52,445 nucleotides of DNA from Patescibacteria group bacterium (GCA_028688375.1 JAQTYG010000007.1:1-52445); one strand, 5' to 3'; positions 39,499 through 48,751 are shown, numbered from the stretch's first letter. The notes: generated by a model from the sequence alone, not told the origin. Numbers and translations are program-made.

Positions 39499-40812
39499 TT
39501 AATACCTATGTCTAAACGCCCTCCTGAACCCGGCATCTTCTGCCTCTTTCACAGTAAATGCGCAGAATTCCCCCTTATGCTTCTCGATGATAGTTCTATC
39601 GTATTGTTGGTCAAAAGGCAAGTGGTAGATTTTTTCTCCATCTCTACCAGAAATATTGCATTTAATTCTTGGAAATTCTCCGACTGGTTCATTTTCTTTT
39701 ATTTCAATACTTAACACATCAGCCATTTCTTTGGCTTTATTTGACAAGACTGTTGAAGTAAAAAATATAGGTCTAAGTTTATTCTCATTTAAAAATTTAG
39801 CAAACTCCTTAAACGTTTTGGGTTTTGTGTTATTTTCAAAATTTTTTATCCAATATTCCATTGTCGTCCCAAATAATTGGAAGACATGCTTTTCGTGTAT
39901 TTCTTTGTACTGTGCCCAATATTTACATTGTACGATACAAACTTCTCCGTTTTTTTTAGCTATAACATCTCTCCCTAAGTCTTCAAACCCATCTATTATG
40001 CCCTTGTATTCAACAGCGTATCCCTTTTGTTCAAATGAATAGCCCACATACATTTCGTAATCTCTTCCAATCGCCCACTTTGATTTATTTCTATTAGATA
40101 GATACCTATCCAACGCTTTTTGATTCCGTACAACTGAAGGCAATTTCTTATATTCTTCGGCGGTCAAAAATTGCCTCGCGCGATCCTCGTTATTTTTTTC
40201 ATCGATATCAGCACTTTCTATGCATACGGGAATATCCTCGTTCTCATTTTCTGCAATCAACTCTGTTAGCCACGGAAATAATTTTTCGTAATAATTAATT
40301 TGATAACTAATAATTTTATTCGATCTTAACAATTCTTTTTTCTCTTCTTTTATCACTCTGACAATCTCGGCGGCTGAAAAGGCGGGGTGGTTTTTCTTTG
40401 CCAAATAGGACTCCCTCTGGAAGTCAAGTAAAGAAAAGTAATCTGCATACGCATCTGCAAGCCAAGGAAATCCCATTGATTTTTGGTTTGCTATTAGCTG
40501 CACTTCTTCTCTGTTTATCTGAATTTCCTCTTTGTCTTTTAAAACTTTTTCATTCCATTGTCTTGCCTCTAAATCTAGCGCATCTTTTGCTTGTTTAATC
40601 TTTTGAGAAAATTCATTCATCTTCTTTCGTGATTCATCTTCCAATCTTGCGTTGTCACTCGCAATTTTTAGTTCCTGCTCTCTTTCTAATCTTCCAAGGT
40701 TATCCAGTTTGGGCTTTAACTCTAAATATTTTTTTGAATTTGAAGATAGTTCTACTATCCAAGAAACAAAACTATACAAGATTATTAAACTGATGATAGC
40801 CGCCCAAAACAT
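39499..40812 (-). CDS. Membrane-anchored restriction-endonuclease-like (Mrr-type) protein
   Basis: A 437-residue protein. One N-terminal membrane helix (FWAAIISLIILYSFVSWIV) is followed by a long coiled coil (~25-120), an uncharacterised middle part and a C-terminal nuclease-like domain (~260-350) of the PD-(D/E)xK / Mrr type: GFEDLGRDVIAKKNGEVCIVQCKYW, with Asp, then QxK. Mrr-like domains cleave (often methylated) DNA. A membrane tether plus coiled coil suggests defence at the DNA entry point or envelope association. ATG 40812 is chosen; a TTG start at 40842 would overlap sppA. AT-rich compared with surrounding genes. Confidence 0.82.
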   Translation of the reverse strand: MFWAAIISLIILYSFVSWIVELSSNSKKYLELKPKLDNLGRLEREQELKIASDNARLEDESRKKMNEFSQKIKQAKDALDLEARQWNEKVLKDKEEIQINREEVQLIANQKSMGFPWLADAYADYFSLLDFQRESYLAKKNHPAFSAAEIVRVIKEEKKELLRSNKIISYQINYYEKLFPWLTELIAENENEDIPVCIESADIDEKNNEDRARQFLTAEEYKKLPSVVRNQKALDRYLSNRNKSKWAIGRDYEMYVGYSFEQKGYAVEYKGIIDGFEDLGRDVIAKKNGEVCIVQCKYWAQYKEIHEKHVFQLFGTTMEYWIKNFENNTKPKTFKEFAKFLNENKLRPIFFTSTVLSNKAKEMADVLSIEIKENEPVGEFPRIKCNISGRDGEKIYHLPFDQQYDRTIIEKHKGEFCAFTVKEAEDAGFRRAFRHRY

Positions 40813-40832
40813 AAAAAAAATATAAAAAAATT

Positions 40833-41741
40833 TTACCAACAAATATTCATATCCTCGCCAGTCAATTTCCGCAAATATTTGTTGACGTCATTTTGAACTC
40901 CGACTTCGTCAATCAAGCCGTTTTCCAGAGCCATCTGTCCGAGCATTGACGAACCATCGGCCATCTTTTCCACTTTTTTAGCATCTAATTTTCTGTTTTC
41001 CGCCACATCATTGATGAAATTCTCATGAATAATGTTAACGTCGCGCATCAACAGAGCTCTTTCCTCAGTCGAAAGTTTTTTATCAGGAGCGCCGACGTCT
41101 TTAAATCTGCCACTGCTTAATTCATTATAAAACAAGCCTTCATTTTGATTTTGTTTGGCGTTGTCCAAATACGACATGGTAACACCGATACCGCCAACAT
41201 CCGAATTTTTGGAAGCAAAGATTTTATCCGCACCAGTGGCCGCCCAATAAGCGGACGAGAGCCCAGCGCCCCGAATTAAAACGACCGTCGGCTTTGCCGT
41301 CTCTTTCAGCGCGCGAGCAATTTCCTCACCGGCCACCGGCGAACCGCCGTAAGAATCAATCTCCAACAAAATCGCCTTGATATTTGTGTCCGCTTCGGCT
41401 GATAATATCCCAGAAACGACGCCCTCGGAAGAAACCAGGTCGGCGGTAATATTGCCATTCGCGCCAATGTTTTCTTGAGGAATATATGTGACTAATTCAC
41501 CATGCAACGTTATGCCCGCGACATCACAGTTATCATCAAACGCCTTTTCGACGATCGCGCCACCGGTTGAAAATCCGCCGTCATTTTTTGATACAAGGCC
41601 GTATACGACGTAAAAAGTAAAAATTGAGGAAACCAAAATGGTGGCTATCGTTAAAAACCACGTCACTTTTTTTATTTTAGACCAATTTTTTTTAAAACCT
41701 TCACCGCCGATTGCGTGGGTTATAATTTGTTTGAGGGACAT
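40833..41741 (-). CDS. sppA: Signal peptide peptidase SppA (S49 family)
   Basis: A 302-residue membrane serine protease that degrades cleaved signal peptides and can shape membrane protein quality. One N-terminal membrane helix (VTWFLTIATILVSSIFTFYVVYG) is followed by the S49 domain. The catalytic Ser is in GAGLSSAYWAATGADKIFA and the general-base Lys in SSGRFKDVG. SYGGSPVAGEEIARAL is also typical. Length matches the short SppA form. Confidence 0.94.
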   Translation of the reverse strand: MSLKQIITHAIGGEGFKKNWSKIKKVTWFLTIATILVSSIFTFYVVYGLVSKNDGGFSTGGAIVEKAFDDNCDVAGITLHGELVTYIPQENIGANGNITADLVSSEGVVSGILSAEADTNIKAILLEIDSYGGSPVAGEEIARALKETAKPTVVLIRGAGLSSAYWAATGADKIFASKNSDVGGIGVTMSYLDNAKQNQNEGLFYNELSSGRFKDVGAPDKKLSTEERALLMRDVNIIHENFINDVAENRKLDAKKVEKMADGSSMLGQMALENGLIDEVGVQNDVNKYLRKLTGEDMNICW

Positions 41742-41775
41742 GTTTGGGGTGTTTAATTAAATGTTTAAAGCAATG

Positions 41776-42324
41776 TTATGGAGAATTCTTGCATTTTATA
41801 TCCTTTGTGAAATACAAAATTCCTGCTCCGATAAATATAAAAATTAAATCGGCTGGGATTCTCCTTGTCTGGAGAATTTTTAACCTTATAGAAGTTGGAA
41901 AAACTCCGTATCTTTTGCATCTGGAAACTTCGTAAGTTTCTACTGGTGCTATTTTAGTAAATCTTATTTTTTGCGCGATCTCCTTTTCCCACTTGACGCA
42001 AGGTTTAATGAAGCTGTAATGATTAAAAGTAAACGCAAAAATTAATAATACAAAAATAATAATCTGAATTGTTTTTTTGGGTGATTTAGCGATAATCTGG
42101 ATTATTTTTTTCGCAAAAATTGATAATACAGAAACGATGGCACGCATTGTTTTATTTGGTGATTTAACCTTCGGTGGTTTGGCGATTGTTTCCTGCCTAT
42201 CTGTCTCGGCGTTTTTGCGCTCCTTTAATTGCTTCTTATTTTTTTCCTCGCAGTCCTCGCAAAGCCCGTCAGACGACAACTCGCAACCATAAGTTGGGCT
42301 ATTACATTGTTTACAATTTATCAT
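41776..42324 (-). CDS. Zinc-ribbon membrane protein of unknown function
   Basis: A 182-residue protein. It begins with a zinc ribbon (CKQCNSPTYGCELSSDGLCEDC, in parts CKQC and CEDC). A charged linker follows, then a membrane segment (IQIIIFVLLIFAFTF), an external loop with two Cys (KPCVKW, VSRCKRY), and a second membrane segment (LIFIFIGAGILYF). No enzymatic motif. AT-rich, in the same island as the Mrr-like and DUF218 genes. Function unknown. Confidence 0.7.
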   Translation of the reverse strand: MINCKQCNSPTYGCELSSDGLCEDCEEKNKKQLKERKNAETDRQETIAKPPKVKSPNKTMRAIVSVLSIFAKKIIQIIAKSPKKTIQIIIFVLLIFAFTFNHYSFIKPCVKWEKEIAQKIRFTKIAPVETYEVSRCKRYGVFPTSIRLKILQTRRIPADLIFIFIGAGILYFTKDIKCKNSP

Positions 42325-42342
42325 ATAATCATTCGTTTAAAT

Positions 42343-43029
42343 TTATTTTTTGACTTCAAAATCTAAACTAAGTTCTTCGCACGTCCAAAAATCTGAATTC
42401 TTTTCATCCCATTTAACAATTTTTTCCTGATTATCATATCGCCCCTTTTCCCAATCCCTACACCCCGCCGCCTCACGAATTTTTCTTCGTTTTAATTCTT
42501 GTACGTACATATCTTTTGTTAATCCCGTTTTCAATTCTTTTTCCGCACTGAGCCGCGTCATTGAGTGCTTCATTTCAAAAAGAGATTCCCACATCAATTT
42601 CAAACGCGGCAAATGATAACCATTGCTAATAATCGCGATATTAAAACGCTTACTGCTCTGCTTGTTGTTCGTGAGGTATTTTTTAAACGCGCTCAGATTT
42701 CCAGTTGAATCCGGTTTAGAAACAAGACAAATTAATTCTAAATTGGAGATATCGCTATTTTGCGGCCTGTCCATCTCTTTCTTAAAATATATGTACATCG
42801 CCGTTACTTTACTTTGCGAACCGCCTACCAATACCACTCTCTCGGCATCTTTCGCCATCAGAATGGCCGCTTTCATCCTATCTTCCGCTCCCAAGTACAA
42901 TTTCGTGTTTGGTTCAATTTTGTCATTTTCCAAATCCGAAAAAATAATTTTATCGCCTTCAAATCTTGGGTCGCCAGCACAAGGGACGATAAGATAATTA
43001 TATTTTTTGTTTGATATGGATTCTGACAT
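42343..43029 (-). CDS. DUF218 (YdcF/ElyC/SanA-like) domain protein
   Basis: A 228-residue protein with the DUF218 pattern: YNLIVPCAGDPRF at the first strand (YLIVPCAG), AERVVLVGGSQSK, PDSTGNLSAFKKYL at the ExxStxeN position, and IISNGYHLPRLKLMW at the SxxYHxxRA position. Family members are linked to envelope maintenance; the biochemical reaction is not firmly established. No membrane segment is seen. AT-rich island. Confidence 0.8.
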   Translation of the reverse strand: MSESISNKKYNYLIVPCAGDPRFEGDKIIFSDLENDKIEPNTKLYLGAEDRMKAAILMAKDAERVVLVGGSQSKVTAMYIYFKKEMDRPQNSDISNLELICLVSKPDSTGNLSAFKKYLTNNKQSSKRFNIAIISNGYHLPRLKLMWESLFEMKHSMTRLSAEKELKTGLTKDMYVQELKRRKIREAAGCRDWEKGRYDNQEKIVKWDEKNSDFWTCEELSLDFEVKK

Positions 43030-43039
43030 ACTAATTATT

Positions 43040-43430
43040 CAAAAAATGTCCTGGATTCCCGCTTTCGCGGGAATGACAAAAGTGTATAGCTCGACAGATG
43101 TATGTTGAGGACTATCGCGGAATTCCGGCATCATAGCCGGAATGAGCGTAAGGGCGGCGAGACCACAGACGAGGCGACCCGTGTCCGAAACGTACATCTG
43201 ACGAGCGAGACTAAATGCCGAAGGGATTCTTCACTGCGTTCAGAATGACAGGGCTTCGCCACACTACGCCCTGTAAATGCGGGGACTGGATTCCCGCCTT
43301 CGCGGGAATGACACCGAGAGATGCTGAAACAAGTTCAGCATGACACGACGCGACAACGCCTAAGGGATTCTTCACTCCGCTTCGCTCCGTTCAGAATGAC
43401 ACAAAAAATCGCTTTGTTTTAATGTTCTCG
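43040..43430. repeat. Cluster of short palindromic repeats
   Basis: Gene-free stretch. It contains R1 copies at 43053-43078 and 43288-43313. A long inverted repeat GCTCGACAGATGTA/TACATCTGACGAGC (43089-43102 and 43193-43206, one mismatch) encloses ATTCCGGC/GCCGGAAT. CTGAAC-AAG-TTCAG and GGATTC...TTCAGAATGACA units follow. Confidence 0.78.
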
Positions 43431-43451
43431 TGTTTTTATGTTTTAATGACG

Positions 43452-44459
43452 TTATCTTGTAGCCAAAATACTGCGTTTGTAACTATCAATATTTTCCAAA
43501 GCGATACCCGTGCCTTTGGCGGCGCAGAAAAGCGGGTCCTCGGCCACATAAGTCGGCACGCCGGTGGTTTGCACCACCAATTCCGCCAGATTGCGAAGCA
43601 GGGCCGAACCGCCGGTCAAAATAATTCCCTTGTCCATTACGTCGGCGGAGAGCTCCGGCGGCGTATCGTGCAAAACATCCTTAACCGCTTTCATCAACAA
43701 ATCCAATTCATGCTGTAATGCTTCGGTTACGTCGTCGGAAGTGACGGTAACAATGCGGGGCAGACCGGAAACCATATCCTGACCCTTGATATCCACCGTC
43801 AACGGCTTGGAAATAAACATAGCCGAACCGACAGTTTTTTTAATTTCTTCAGCCGTATGCACGCCGACAGCCAAATTATATTTTCGTCTAATATATTCCG
43901 CAATCGCCAAATCGAATCTGTTACCGCCGATTCTAACCGACCCCCAGGCGACAATGCCGCCAAGAGAAATAACGGCGATTTCCGCCGTACCGCCGCCGAT
44001 GTCAATCACCATATGGCCGGAAGCGGCGCCAATCGGAATATCGGCGCCAATGGCCGCCACCAGCGGAGCTTTAATCAGATAAGCGGCGCGAGCGCCGGCG
44101 GCAATAGTCGCGTCAATCACAGCGCGCCGTTCAGTGGAAGTGATGCCCGACGGCACCGCCACCATTACTTCAGGGCGAAAAAGATGCACCCCGCCCAGGG
44201 CTTTATTGATAAAATAGCGCAACATCGCTTCCGTGGTTTTGTAATTGGCGATGACGCCTTCTTTAAGCGGATGTTCGGCGGAAATGGAATCGGGCGTCCG
44301 GCCAAGCATGTCTTTGGCTTCCAAACCGACCGCCAAAATTTTTCCGTCATTTTTAGAAATGGCCACCACGGACGGTTCATTAATCACCGTCCCCTTTTTC
44401 GGGACGTACACGCGCACATTATTTGTGCCTAAATCAATACCGATTTTCTTGATAAACAT
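43452..44459 (-). CDS. mreB: Rod shape-determining protein MreB
   Basis: A 335-residue bacterial actin that positions cell-wall synthesis. Phosphate-binding motifs are GIDLGTNNVRVYV (~6-18) and HMVIDIGGGTAEIAVISLGG (~155). The connect and adenosine regions are GVIANYKTTEAMLRYFI and GIILTGGSALLRNLAELV (~285). Full length. It lies 1 nt after the DUF4012 gene in an operon with a GT2 glycosyltransferase, consistent with an envelope-synthesis unit. Implies a rod-like or elongating cell. Confidence 0.98.
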   Translation of the reverse strand: MFIKKIGIDLGTNNVRVYVPKKGTVINEPSVVAISKNDGKILAVGLEAKDMLGRTPDSISAEHPLKEGVIANYKTTEAMLRYFINKALGGVHLFRPEVMVAVPSGITSTERRAVIDATIAAGARAAYLIKAPLVAAIGADIPIGAASGHMVIDIGGGTAEIAVISLGGIVAWGSVRIGGNRFDLAIAEYIRRKYNLAVGVHTAEEIKKTVGSAMFISKPLTVDIKGQDMVSGLPRIVTVTSDDVTEALQHELDLLMKAVKDVLHDTPPELSADVMDKGIILTGGSALLRNLAELVVQTTGVPTYVAEDPLFCAAKGTGIALENIDSYKRSILATR

Positions 44460-44460
44460 A

Positions 44461-45945
44461 TTATTTCGTTCTTACCTCAAAATCCAAGTCGGTTAAAAGC
44501 GTCGTGCTGTAATCGTAACGGTTGTCGCCATGATTATGTTGGCTTTCTCCCGGCGCGGCGTATGCTAGTTGTTTAGCAAAATTAAGCCCTAATGTCAACC
44601 GGACGTTGTTTGTGCCGAGTTGTTTCTGCACCAGCAAACGATAATCATTGGCTTTTAGCCGTTCCAACACTTCCGGCGCGACATAATATTCAAAAGACAA
44701 CTCTCCGGTTTTGCCCGGTTCAATGGAAATAAAAGCGCCAAACCAGCGTCGGCCGTTTTCTATGCCCTGGTCAATCGGGCCGGGTTCTTTGCTCCAGTCC
44801 TCTTTCATCGAGCCAGTCGCCCGAATCAGCTGGCTGCCAGCCGGCACAAATACTCGGGCATAATCGCGATAGCGGGTGGTGCGCCAATCAAATTTGCCAT
44901 GATGGACGAAGGTCATTTTTACTTTCGCGATATATTTTCCATCCGCCGCCGGTTTAATTTCATAGCTCAGTGTGCGGTCGATAGCCACATCGGTTTTTAA
45001 TGCCCCAAGATTGGCATCGGCCCAAAGCAAATAATCAAAATTTTCATTAGACATCGTTCCGTCCCAATGTTTGGCCGCAAAGACGCTTTGATAATCCTTA
45101 TTTTCCGAATACATTATCATTTGTTTGTCTTTAAGCATACGCTCCACCAAATCCTTGTAAGCGCCCCAGTTGGTCAGGGCGCTTTTGGCCGTGCTCATAA
45201 TCACGCTCTTGGCCAAATCAACCAGCATTTTTTTGCGTTCGTCAACGGTAATCCCCTTTTTGGCAAAACCGTATTCCACTTCGTATTCAAGTTTTTCCGT
45301 AAAATTGTCCGCGGTAAATTCTTCGCCATTTACGCTCACCGGGCCGGTAATTTTTAAAAGCTCTTCAATCAATGTCGGCGTAAAACCAATAACAGTATGT
45401 ATTTCTTCAGCCGCCGTGCCCTTTTCTTTGCGATATAATTCTAATGATTTAGCCGCGGACACGGCAAAATCCGGCGACCAGTTGGAATCGCGGAAATACC
45501 AACGTTCCAAGCCGAGAAATTGTTTGATTGGCGTCGGCGGGATTGAAGGAAAATCCTTGGGCGCTAAATTGTCCAAAATTTCCGTGCCTTCCACTTTTAA
45601 CACTTCGGGATAACCCTCGCCCATCTTGACCACCGCGTAGGTGCCGATAAAACCTCCACCCGGACGTAATTCGGTATTATTCAAAAAAAGAATCAAATAA
45701 GTTTGCGGCTCTTGAAAACCGAAAAATTCCTGCACAAAGGAAAGCTGTTTGGCTTGTTCTTCCGCTGCCGGTGAACCGGCTGGCGCCGCCGGCCCGCCAG
45801 CGCTGATAAAACGACGACCTACCTCGCTGACTATTGTTTTTTGTAATCCGCCGGAACGATACCAGAAAAAAACAAAAGAACCCGCCGCCGTCAACAGGGC
45901 GAGAATGGTCAACAAAGCAATTTTAATGAATTTTCCGAAAGTCAT
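44461..45945 (-). CDS. DUF4012 domain membrane protein
   Basis: A 494-residue protein with one N-terminal membrane helix (IALLTILALLTAAGSFVFFWY) and a large external part. The DUF4012-type core is visible: QTYLILFLNNTELRPGGGFIGTYAVVKM (~95) and SNWSPDFAVSAAKSLELYRK (~150). A beta-rich C-terminal half follows (~330-490). DUF4012 proteins are frequent in CPR and Gram-positive envelope loci and may relate to polysaccharide attachment; function is not established. Overlaps the GT2 gene by 4 nt and precedes mreB. Confidence 0.9.
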   Translation of the reverse strand: MTFGKFIKIALLTILALLTAAGSFVFFWYRSGGLQKTIVSEVGRRFISAGGPAAPAGSPAAEEQAKQLSFVQEFFGFQEPQTYLILFLNNTELRPGGGFIGTYAVVKMGEGYPEVLKVEGTEILDNLAPKDFPSIPPTPIKQFLGLERWYFRDSNWSPDFAVSAAKSLELYRKEKGTAAEEIHTVIGFTPTLIEELLKITGPVSVNGEEFTADNFTEKLEYEVEYGFAKKGITVDERKKMLVDLAKSVIMSTAKSALTNWGAYKDLVERMLKDKQMIMYSENKDYQSVFAAKHWDGTMSNENFDYLLWADANLGALKTDVAIDRTLSYEIKPAADGKYIAKVKMTFVHHGKFDWRTTRYRDYARVFVPAGSQLIRATGSMKEDWSKEPGPIDQGIENGRRWFGAFISIEPGKTGELSFEYYVAPEVLERLKANDYRLLVQKQLGTNNVRLTLGLNFAKQLAYAAPGESQHNHGDNRYDYSTTLLTDLDFEVRTK

Positions 45946-47432
45946 ACATTAGCTCTCTTTTTAGCCGAGACATTAAATCCGAGATATCGGCCAAACATCA
46001 AATGAGTAACCGCGTCAATGCAGGGTAAAGAGGAAAAGAGAATCAGGGAAACCGGCAAAAGAATCCATTGCGCCAGCATGATTAGATATTTGTAGCGCGG
46101 ATGGCCGACCGGCCGGCGCGGTAAAATCAGCATACTCAAAATAGCGGAGACAAACAAACCGACCATAGCCAGAGTCATCATAATTTCCAGCACATGCGGA
46201 GTGTTAAAAAACAGGGCGCTTTGGCGGACCGAATCTCCGGCCACGTACAAGGGCAAACGGCCAAGCAAAGTGATTAAAATAGCCACCATCGCCCAGCTCC
46301 ACTTCCCTTCCCACTCGCGGAAGACGGCAAAAAACTTCTTCCAGCGGGATATTTCCGGATGCTGACGCGACTGCCATATCAAATATGGAATGTGCTCCAC
46401 GCCCCAAGCCCAGCGCCTTTGCTGATAATACAAATTCTTTAAACTTTTAAAAAATTTGTCATCACGCGCCGTGTCCATGGATACCGGGATATACAGCGGC
46501 GTCACTTCATAATCGCCGCCGTAGCGCAGCCAGCACTGAAAAAATATGCGCGAGTCCTCGCTGACAATATCTTTGGCATGCCCGCCGCAATCCATTAGCG
46601 CCTTAAAACTCATGCTATGAGAAGAAAAAGTCACCAGATTATCCAAACGGGCCAAACTGAACAGCGTCCAAAAAGTGGTACCGAACGCCATCACGCGCAA
46701 AAAAGACGGGGATTCCCAAAGATTATTGTTATACAAAGTAACCGGTTGAAAAGAACTATGGCTCGGTCGCGGGTGACGGCAATACATGTAATTCAAATGC
46801 GAAATATATTCCGGGTGCACCACCGTATCCACGTCAAAAGCCGAAACAATTATATCTTCATAGGCCCAGCCGCGGCGGTCGGCGTATTTTTTAAATTCAA
46901 ATTCGGCGTAATGCAAATTGGAACCCTTGCCGGCAATTTCCCCCGGTAAACCGTCGGGGTGGGTAAAAAATAGAAGGTCGGCGAATTTCCCTGAATAATT
47001 TTCTTTTATTTTTATTTGCAATTTATCCCAATGTTCTTGTTGGCGCGCTTCACCGGAAAAAACTACATAAAGCAAGCTGGATGGATAAGTGGAAGCGAGC
47101 AGGGCATCTAGTGTCGCTTCGACCACCTCATATTCTTCATTGTAAACCGGCAAAAAAATCGCGTTCTTTTTTCTTTGCCAATCGGGAAACTCTTTTTTTG
47201 TCATGCTCAACCAATCGGTGCGCATAGCGCGGCGAAGCCTGGTCCAAGAAAGAACCAGATAAAAAGAAAAGTAAATTACTCGTAATACCCAGTAGATGTC
47301 GAAGACGATAATAAAATATATCATCCAGAGCGGCCTGACAAAAGACAGTACTACACCCAAAATTAACGTCAGCCAAATGCTAAAGCCGGGCAAAATTTCG
47401 TATAATCTGTACTTGTGATAATCGGAAAGCAT
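45942..47432 (-). CDS. Membrane glycosyltransferase, GT2 family
   Basis: A 496-residue processive-type GT2 enzyme. Two N-terminal membrane helices (~15-60), a catalytic domain (~85-370), and three to four C-terminal membrane helices (~385-480). Motifs: FLPVYNEEYEVVEATLDALL, DVDTVVHPEYI (DxD), SEDSRIFFQCW (acid base) and YYQQRRWAWGVEHI (Q/RxxRW). It likely polymerises or transfers sugars across the membrane. First gene of the GT2-DUF4012-mreB operon. It is followed upstream by an AT-rich dyad repeat and no clear promoter. Confidence 0.92.
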   Translation of the reverse strand: MLSDYHKYRLYEILPGFSIWLTLILGVVLSFVRPLWMIYFIIVFDIYWVLRVIYFSFYLVLSWTRLRRAMRTDWLSMTKKEFPDWQRKKNAIFLPVYNEEYEVVEATLDALLASTYPSSLLYVVFSGEARQQEHWDKLQIKIKENYSGKFADLLFFTHPDGLPGEIAGKGSNLHYAEFEFKKYADRRGWAYEDIIVSAFDVDTVVHPEYISHLNYMYCRHPRPSHSSFQPVTLYNNNLWESPSFLRVMAFGTTFWTLFSLARLDNLVTFSSHSMSFKALMDCGGHAKDIVSEDSRIFFQCWLRYGGDYEVTPLYIPVSMDTARDDKFFKSLKNLYYQQRRWAWGVEHIPYLIWQSRQHPEISRWKKFFAVFREWEGKWSWAMVAILITLLGRLPLYVAGDSVRQSALFFNTPHVLEIMMTLAMVGLFVSAILSMLILPRRPVGHPRYKYLIMLAQWILLPVSLILFSSLPCIDAVTHLMFGRYLGFNVSAKKRANV

Positions 47433-47439
47433 GGGCGAG

Positions 47440-47568
47440 AATTTTCAATTTACAATTCTCAATTTTCAATCAATGCGCCAATTTTTTAATTTTACAATCC
47501 ATTGACGTTGGCGACCGATGTTTGAAAATTGCGACATTGGAAATTGATTGAAAATTAGAAATTGAAAA
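47440..47568. repeat. AT-rich dyad repeat
   Basis: TTTTCAATTTACAATT...words on the left and AATTGAAAATT on the right form a long imperfect inverted repeat between GT2 and tsaB; family of ATTTCCAATT-type dyads. Confidence 0.6.
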
Positions 47569-47569
47569 T

Positions 47570-47959
47570 TTATACTTTCGGACTAGTTCCGCCGATGTTT
47601 GCCTCGCCGCTGTATTTGGCGCTGATATAAACCCCGATTTTGGCTTGCTTTAACTTTTTATCCACCAGTTTAAAATCCGCTTCTGTTACCCCAACTACCG
47701 GTATGGCCAAGGCATAAGCCAGGGTATTGGCCACGGTTACGGCGATGCGCGTGGCGGTAAAACGCCCGCGGCCGATGACCACGGCCACTCCGGACAAATC
47801 AGTCAGGTGTTTTTTTTGTTTTGACAAAAGCGCTTCCAAAAAAACCAAAAGCGGTTTGGGGCGAACGGTTTGCGAAAAAACAAATTTTTTCCAACCGTCC
47901 GAAATTGACAGACAAAAAACCACCTGGTCCTCCAATGAGTTGTCAATCAATAACTTCAT
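47570..47959 (-). CDS. tsaB: TsaB-like t6A biosynthesis protein, N-terminal half only
   Basis: A 129-residue homologue of TsaB, the partner of TsaD in N6-threonylcarbamoyl-adenosine formation on tRNAs reading ANN codons. The N-terminal ASKHA subdomain is present: MKLLIDNSLEDQVVFCLS, then VAVVIGRGRFTATRIAVTVANTLAYAL (cf. GPGSFTGLR in TsaB) and IPVVGVTEAD. The second half (~100 residues) of normal TsaB is missing. Start ATG 47959 fits the first beta strand. No pseudogene signs, so a reduced but functional version is likely. Confidence 0.8.
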   Translation of the reverse strand: MKLLIDNSLEDQVVFCLSISDGWKKFVFSQTVRPKPLLVFLEALLSKQKKHLTDLSGVAVVIGRGRFTATRIAVTVANTLAYALAIPVVGVTEADFKLVDKKLKQAKIGVYISAKYSGEANIGGTSPKV

Positions 47960-47962
47960 AGT

Positions 47963-48090
47963 GAAAATTCCAAACCCCAATTACCAATGACCAAATAAAT
48001 CGCACGAAAATCCTAAATCACAATTTAACGATTTTGAAAATTAGAGTTTGGGGTTTATTTGGGATTTGGGAATTGGTCGTTGGACATTAT
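47963..48090. repeat. AT-rich dyad repeat upstream of tsaB
   Basis: CCAAACCCCAATTACCAATGACCAA-type left part against TTTGGGGTTTATTTGG and GGGAATTGGTCGTTGG on the right; long imperfect hairpin with no gene. Confidence 0.6.
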
Positions 48091-48151
48091 AACCTAATTA
48101 TTCCGTACTGCATCAACACCACGTATCTGTGTTTTTCTCGCATTCTTATTT

Positions 48152-48751
48152 TCACCGCGACAACTGATACTCATCCACCGCCAAGAGGTGTTTGGCTTCA
48201 AATAAATTGTACAAAAAGCGGTCGCCGATTTCACGACGCTCAACGAACTCTTTCTCCGTCATAATGGTATAGCGGATCTCCCGATTGACGCTTCTTTCAA
48301 ACTCATGCACCAATTTAAGCAATACTTGCGGCTTGACGTGGCCCACCACCAGCATATCGGTTTCCGCCTCTTTGTCGCCGGTAAAAAATCCGGTTAAAAG
48401 CAAGAAGCCGATTTTTCCGGCCCGGGTCCTAACCTGTTCCACAAATTCACGCTCTTCCAAAATCTGTACCTTAACCAACAAATCGCGCAGTTCCGGATAA
48501 ATCAAAGAATCGGTTTTAAGCCGGAAATATTTAAACCGTTCCCCGCCGGTGTGGCCGCCTTCCCCCTTTTTCAAAACCACCGCGTTAACCAGCCCGACTT
48601 TTTCCAAATTGGTCAATTCGCGCCGCACGGCATTGAGCTGGACGCCGGCCATTCTGGCCAATTCGCGCACGTAAAAAAATTTGTCCGGCCAAGACAAAAA
48701 AATCTGAAGCAACTTCAAACGGGTCTTTGAGCCAAAAAGGTGTTCAATCAT
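48152..48751 (-). CDS. Winged-helix protein with nucleotidyltransferase-like domain
   Basis: A 199-residue protein. Residues 1-80 form a winged helix (FGSKTRLKLLQIFLSWPDKFFYVRELARMAGVQLNAVRRELTNLEKVGLV in parts). Residues ~100-195 resemble an MNT-type nucleotidyltransferase fold, with GFFTGDKEAETDMLVVGHV near the usual GSxxxxxxxxDxDLLV motif, but with the Gly-Ser replaced. It may be a DNA-binding regulator with an inactive transferase domain, as in minimal nucleotidyltransferase antitoxin-like or regulatory proteins. No partner gene adjoins it. Confidence 0.78.
   Translation of the reverse strand: MIEHLFGSKTRLKLLQIFLSWPDKFFYVRELARMAGVQLNAVRRELTNLEKVGLVNAVVLKKGEGGHTGGERFKYFRLKTDSLIYPELRDLLVKVQILEEREFVEQVRTRAGKIGFLLLTGFFTGDKEAETDMLVVGHVKPQVLLKLVHEFERSVNREIRYTIMTEKEFVERREIGDRFLYNLFEAKHLLAVDEYQLSR

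Noticed and set aside
39499-40842. TTG start at 40842 for the Mrr-like gene
   Set aside because: It would overlap the end of sppA; ATG at 40812 begins directly before the membrane helix.
43040-43430. CRISPR array
   Set aside because: Repeat units are palindromic, irregularly spaced and of several families; no constant repeat-spacer periodicity and no cas genes.
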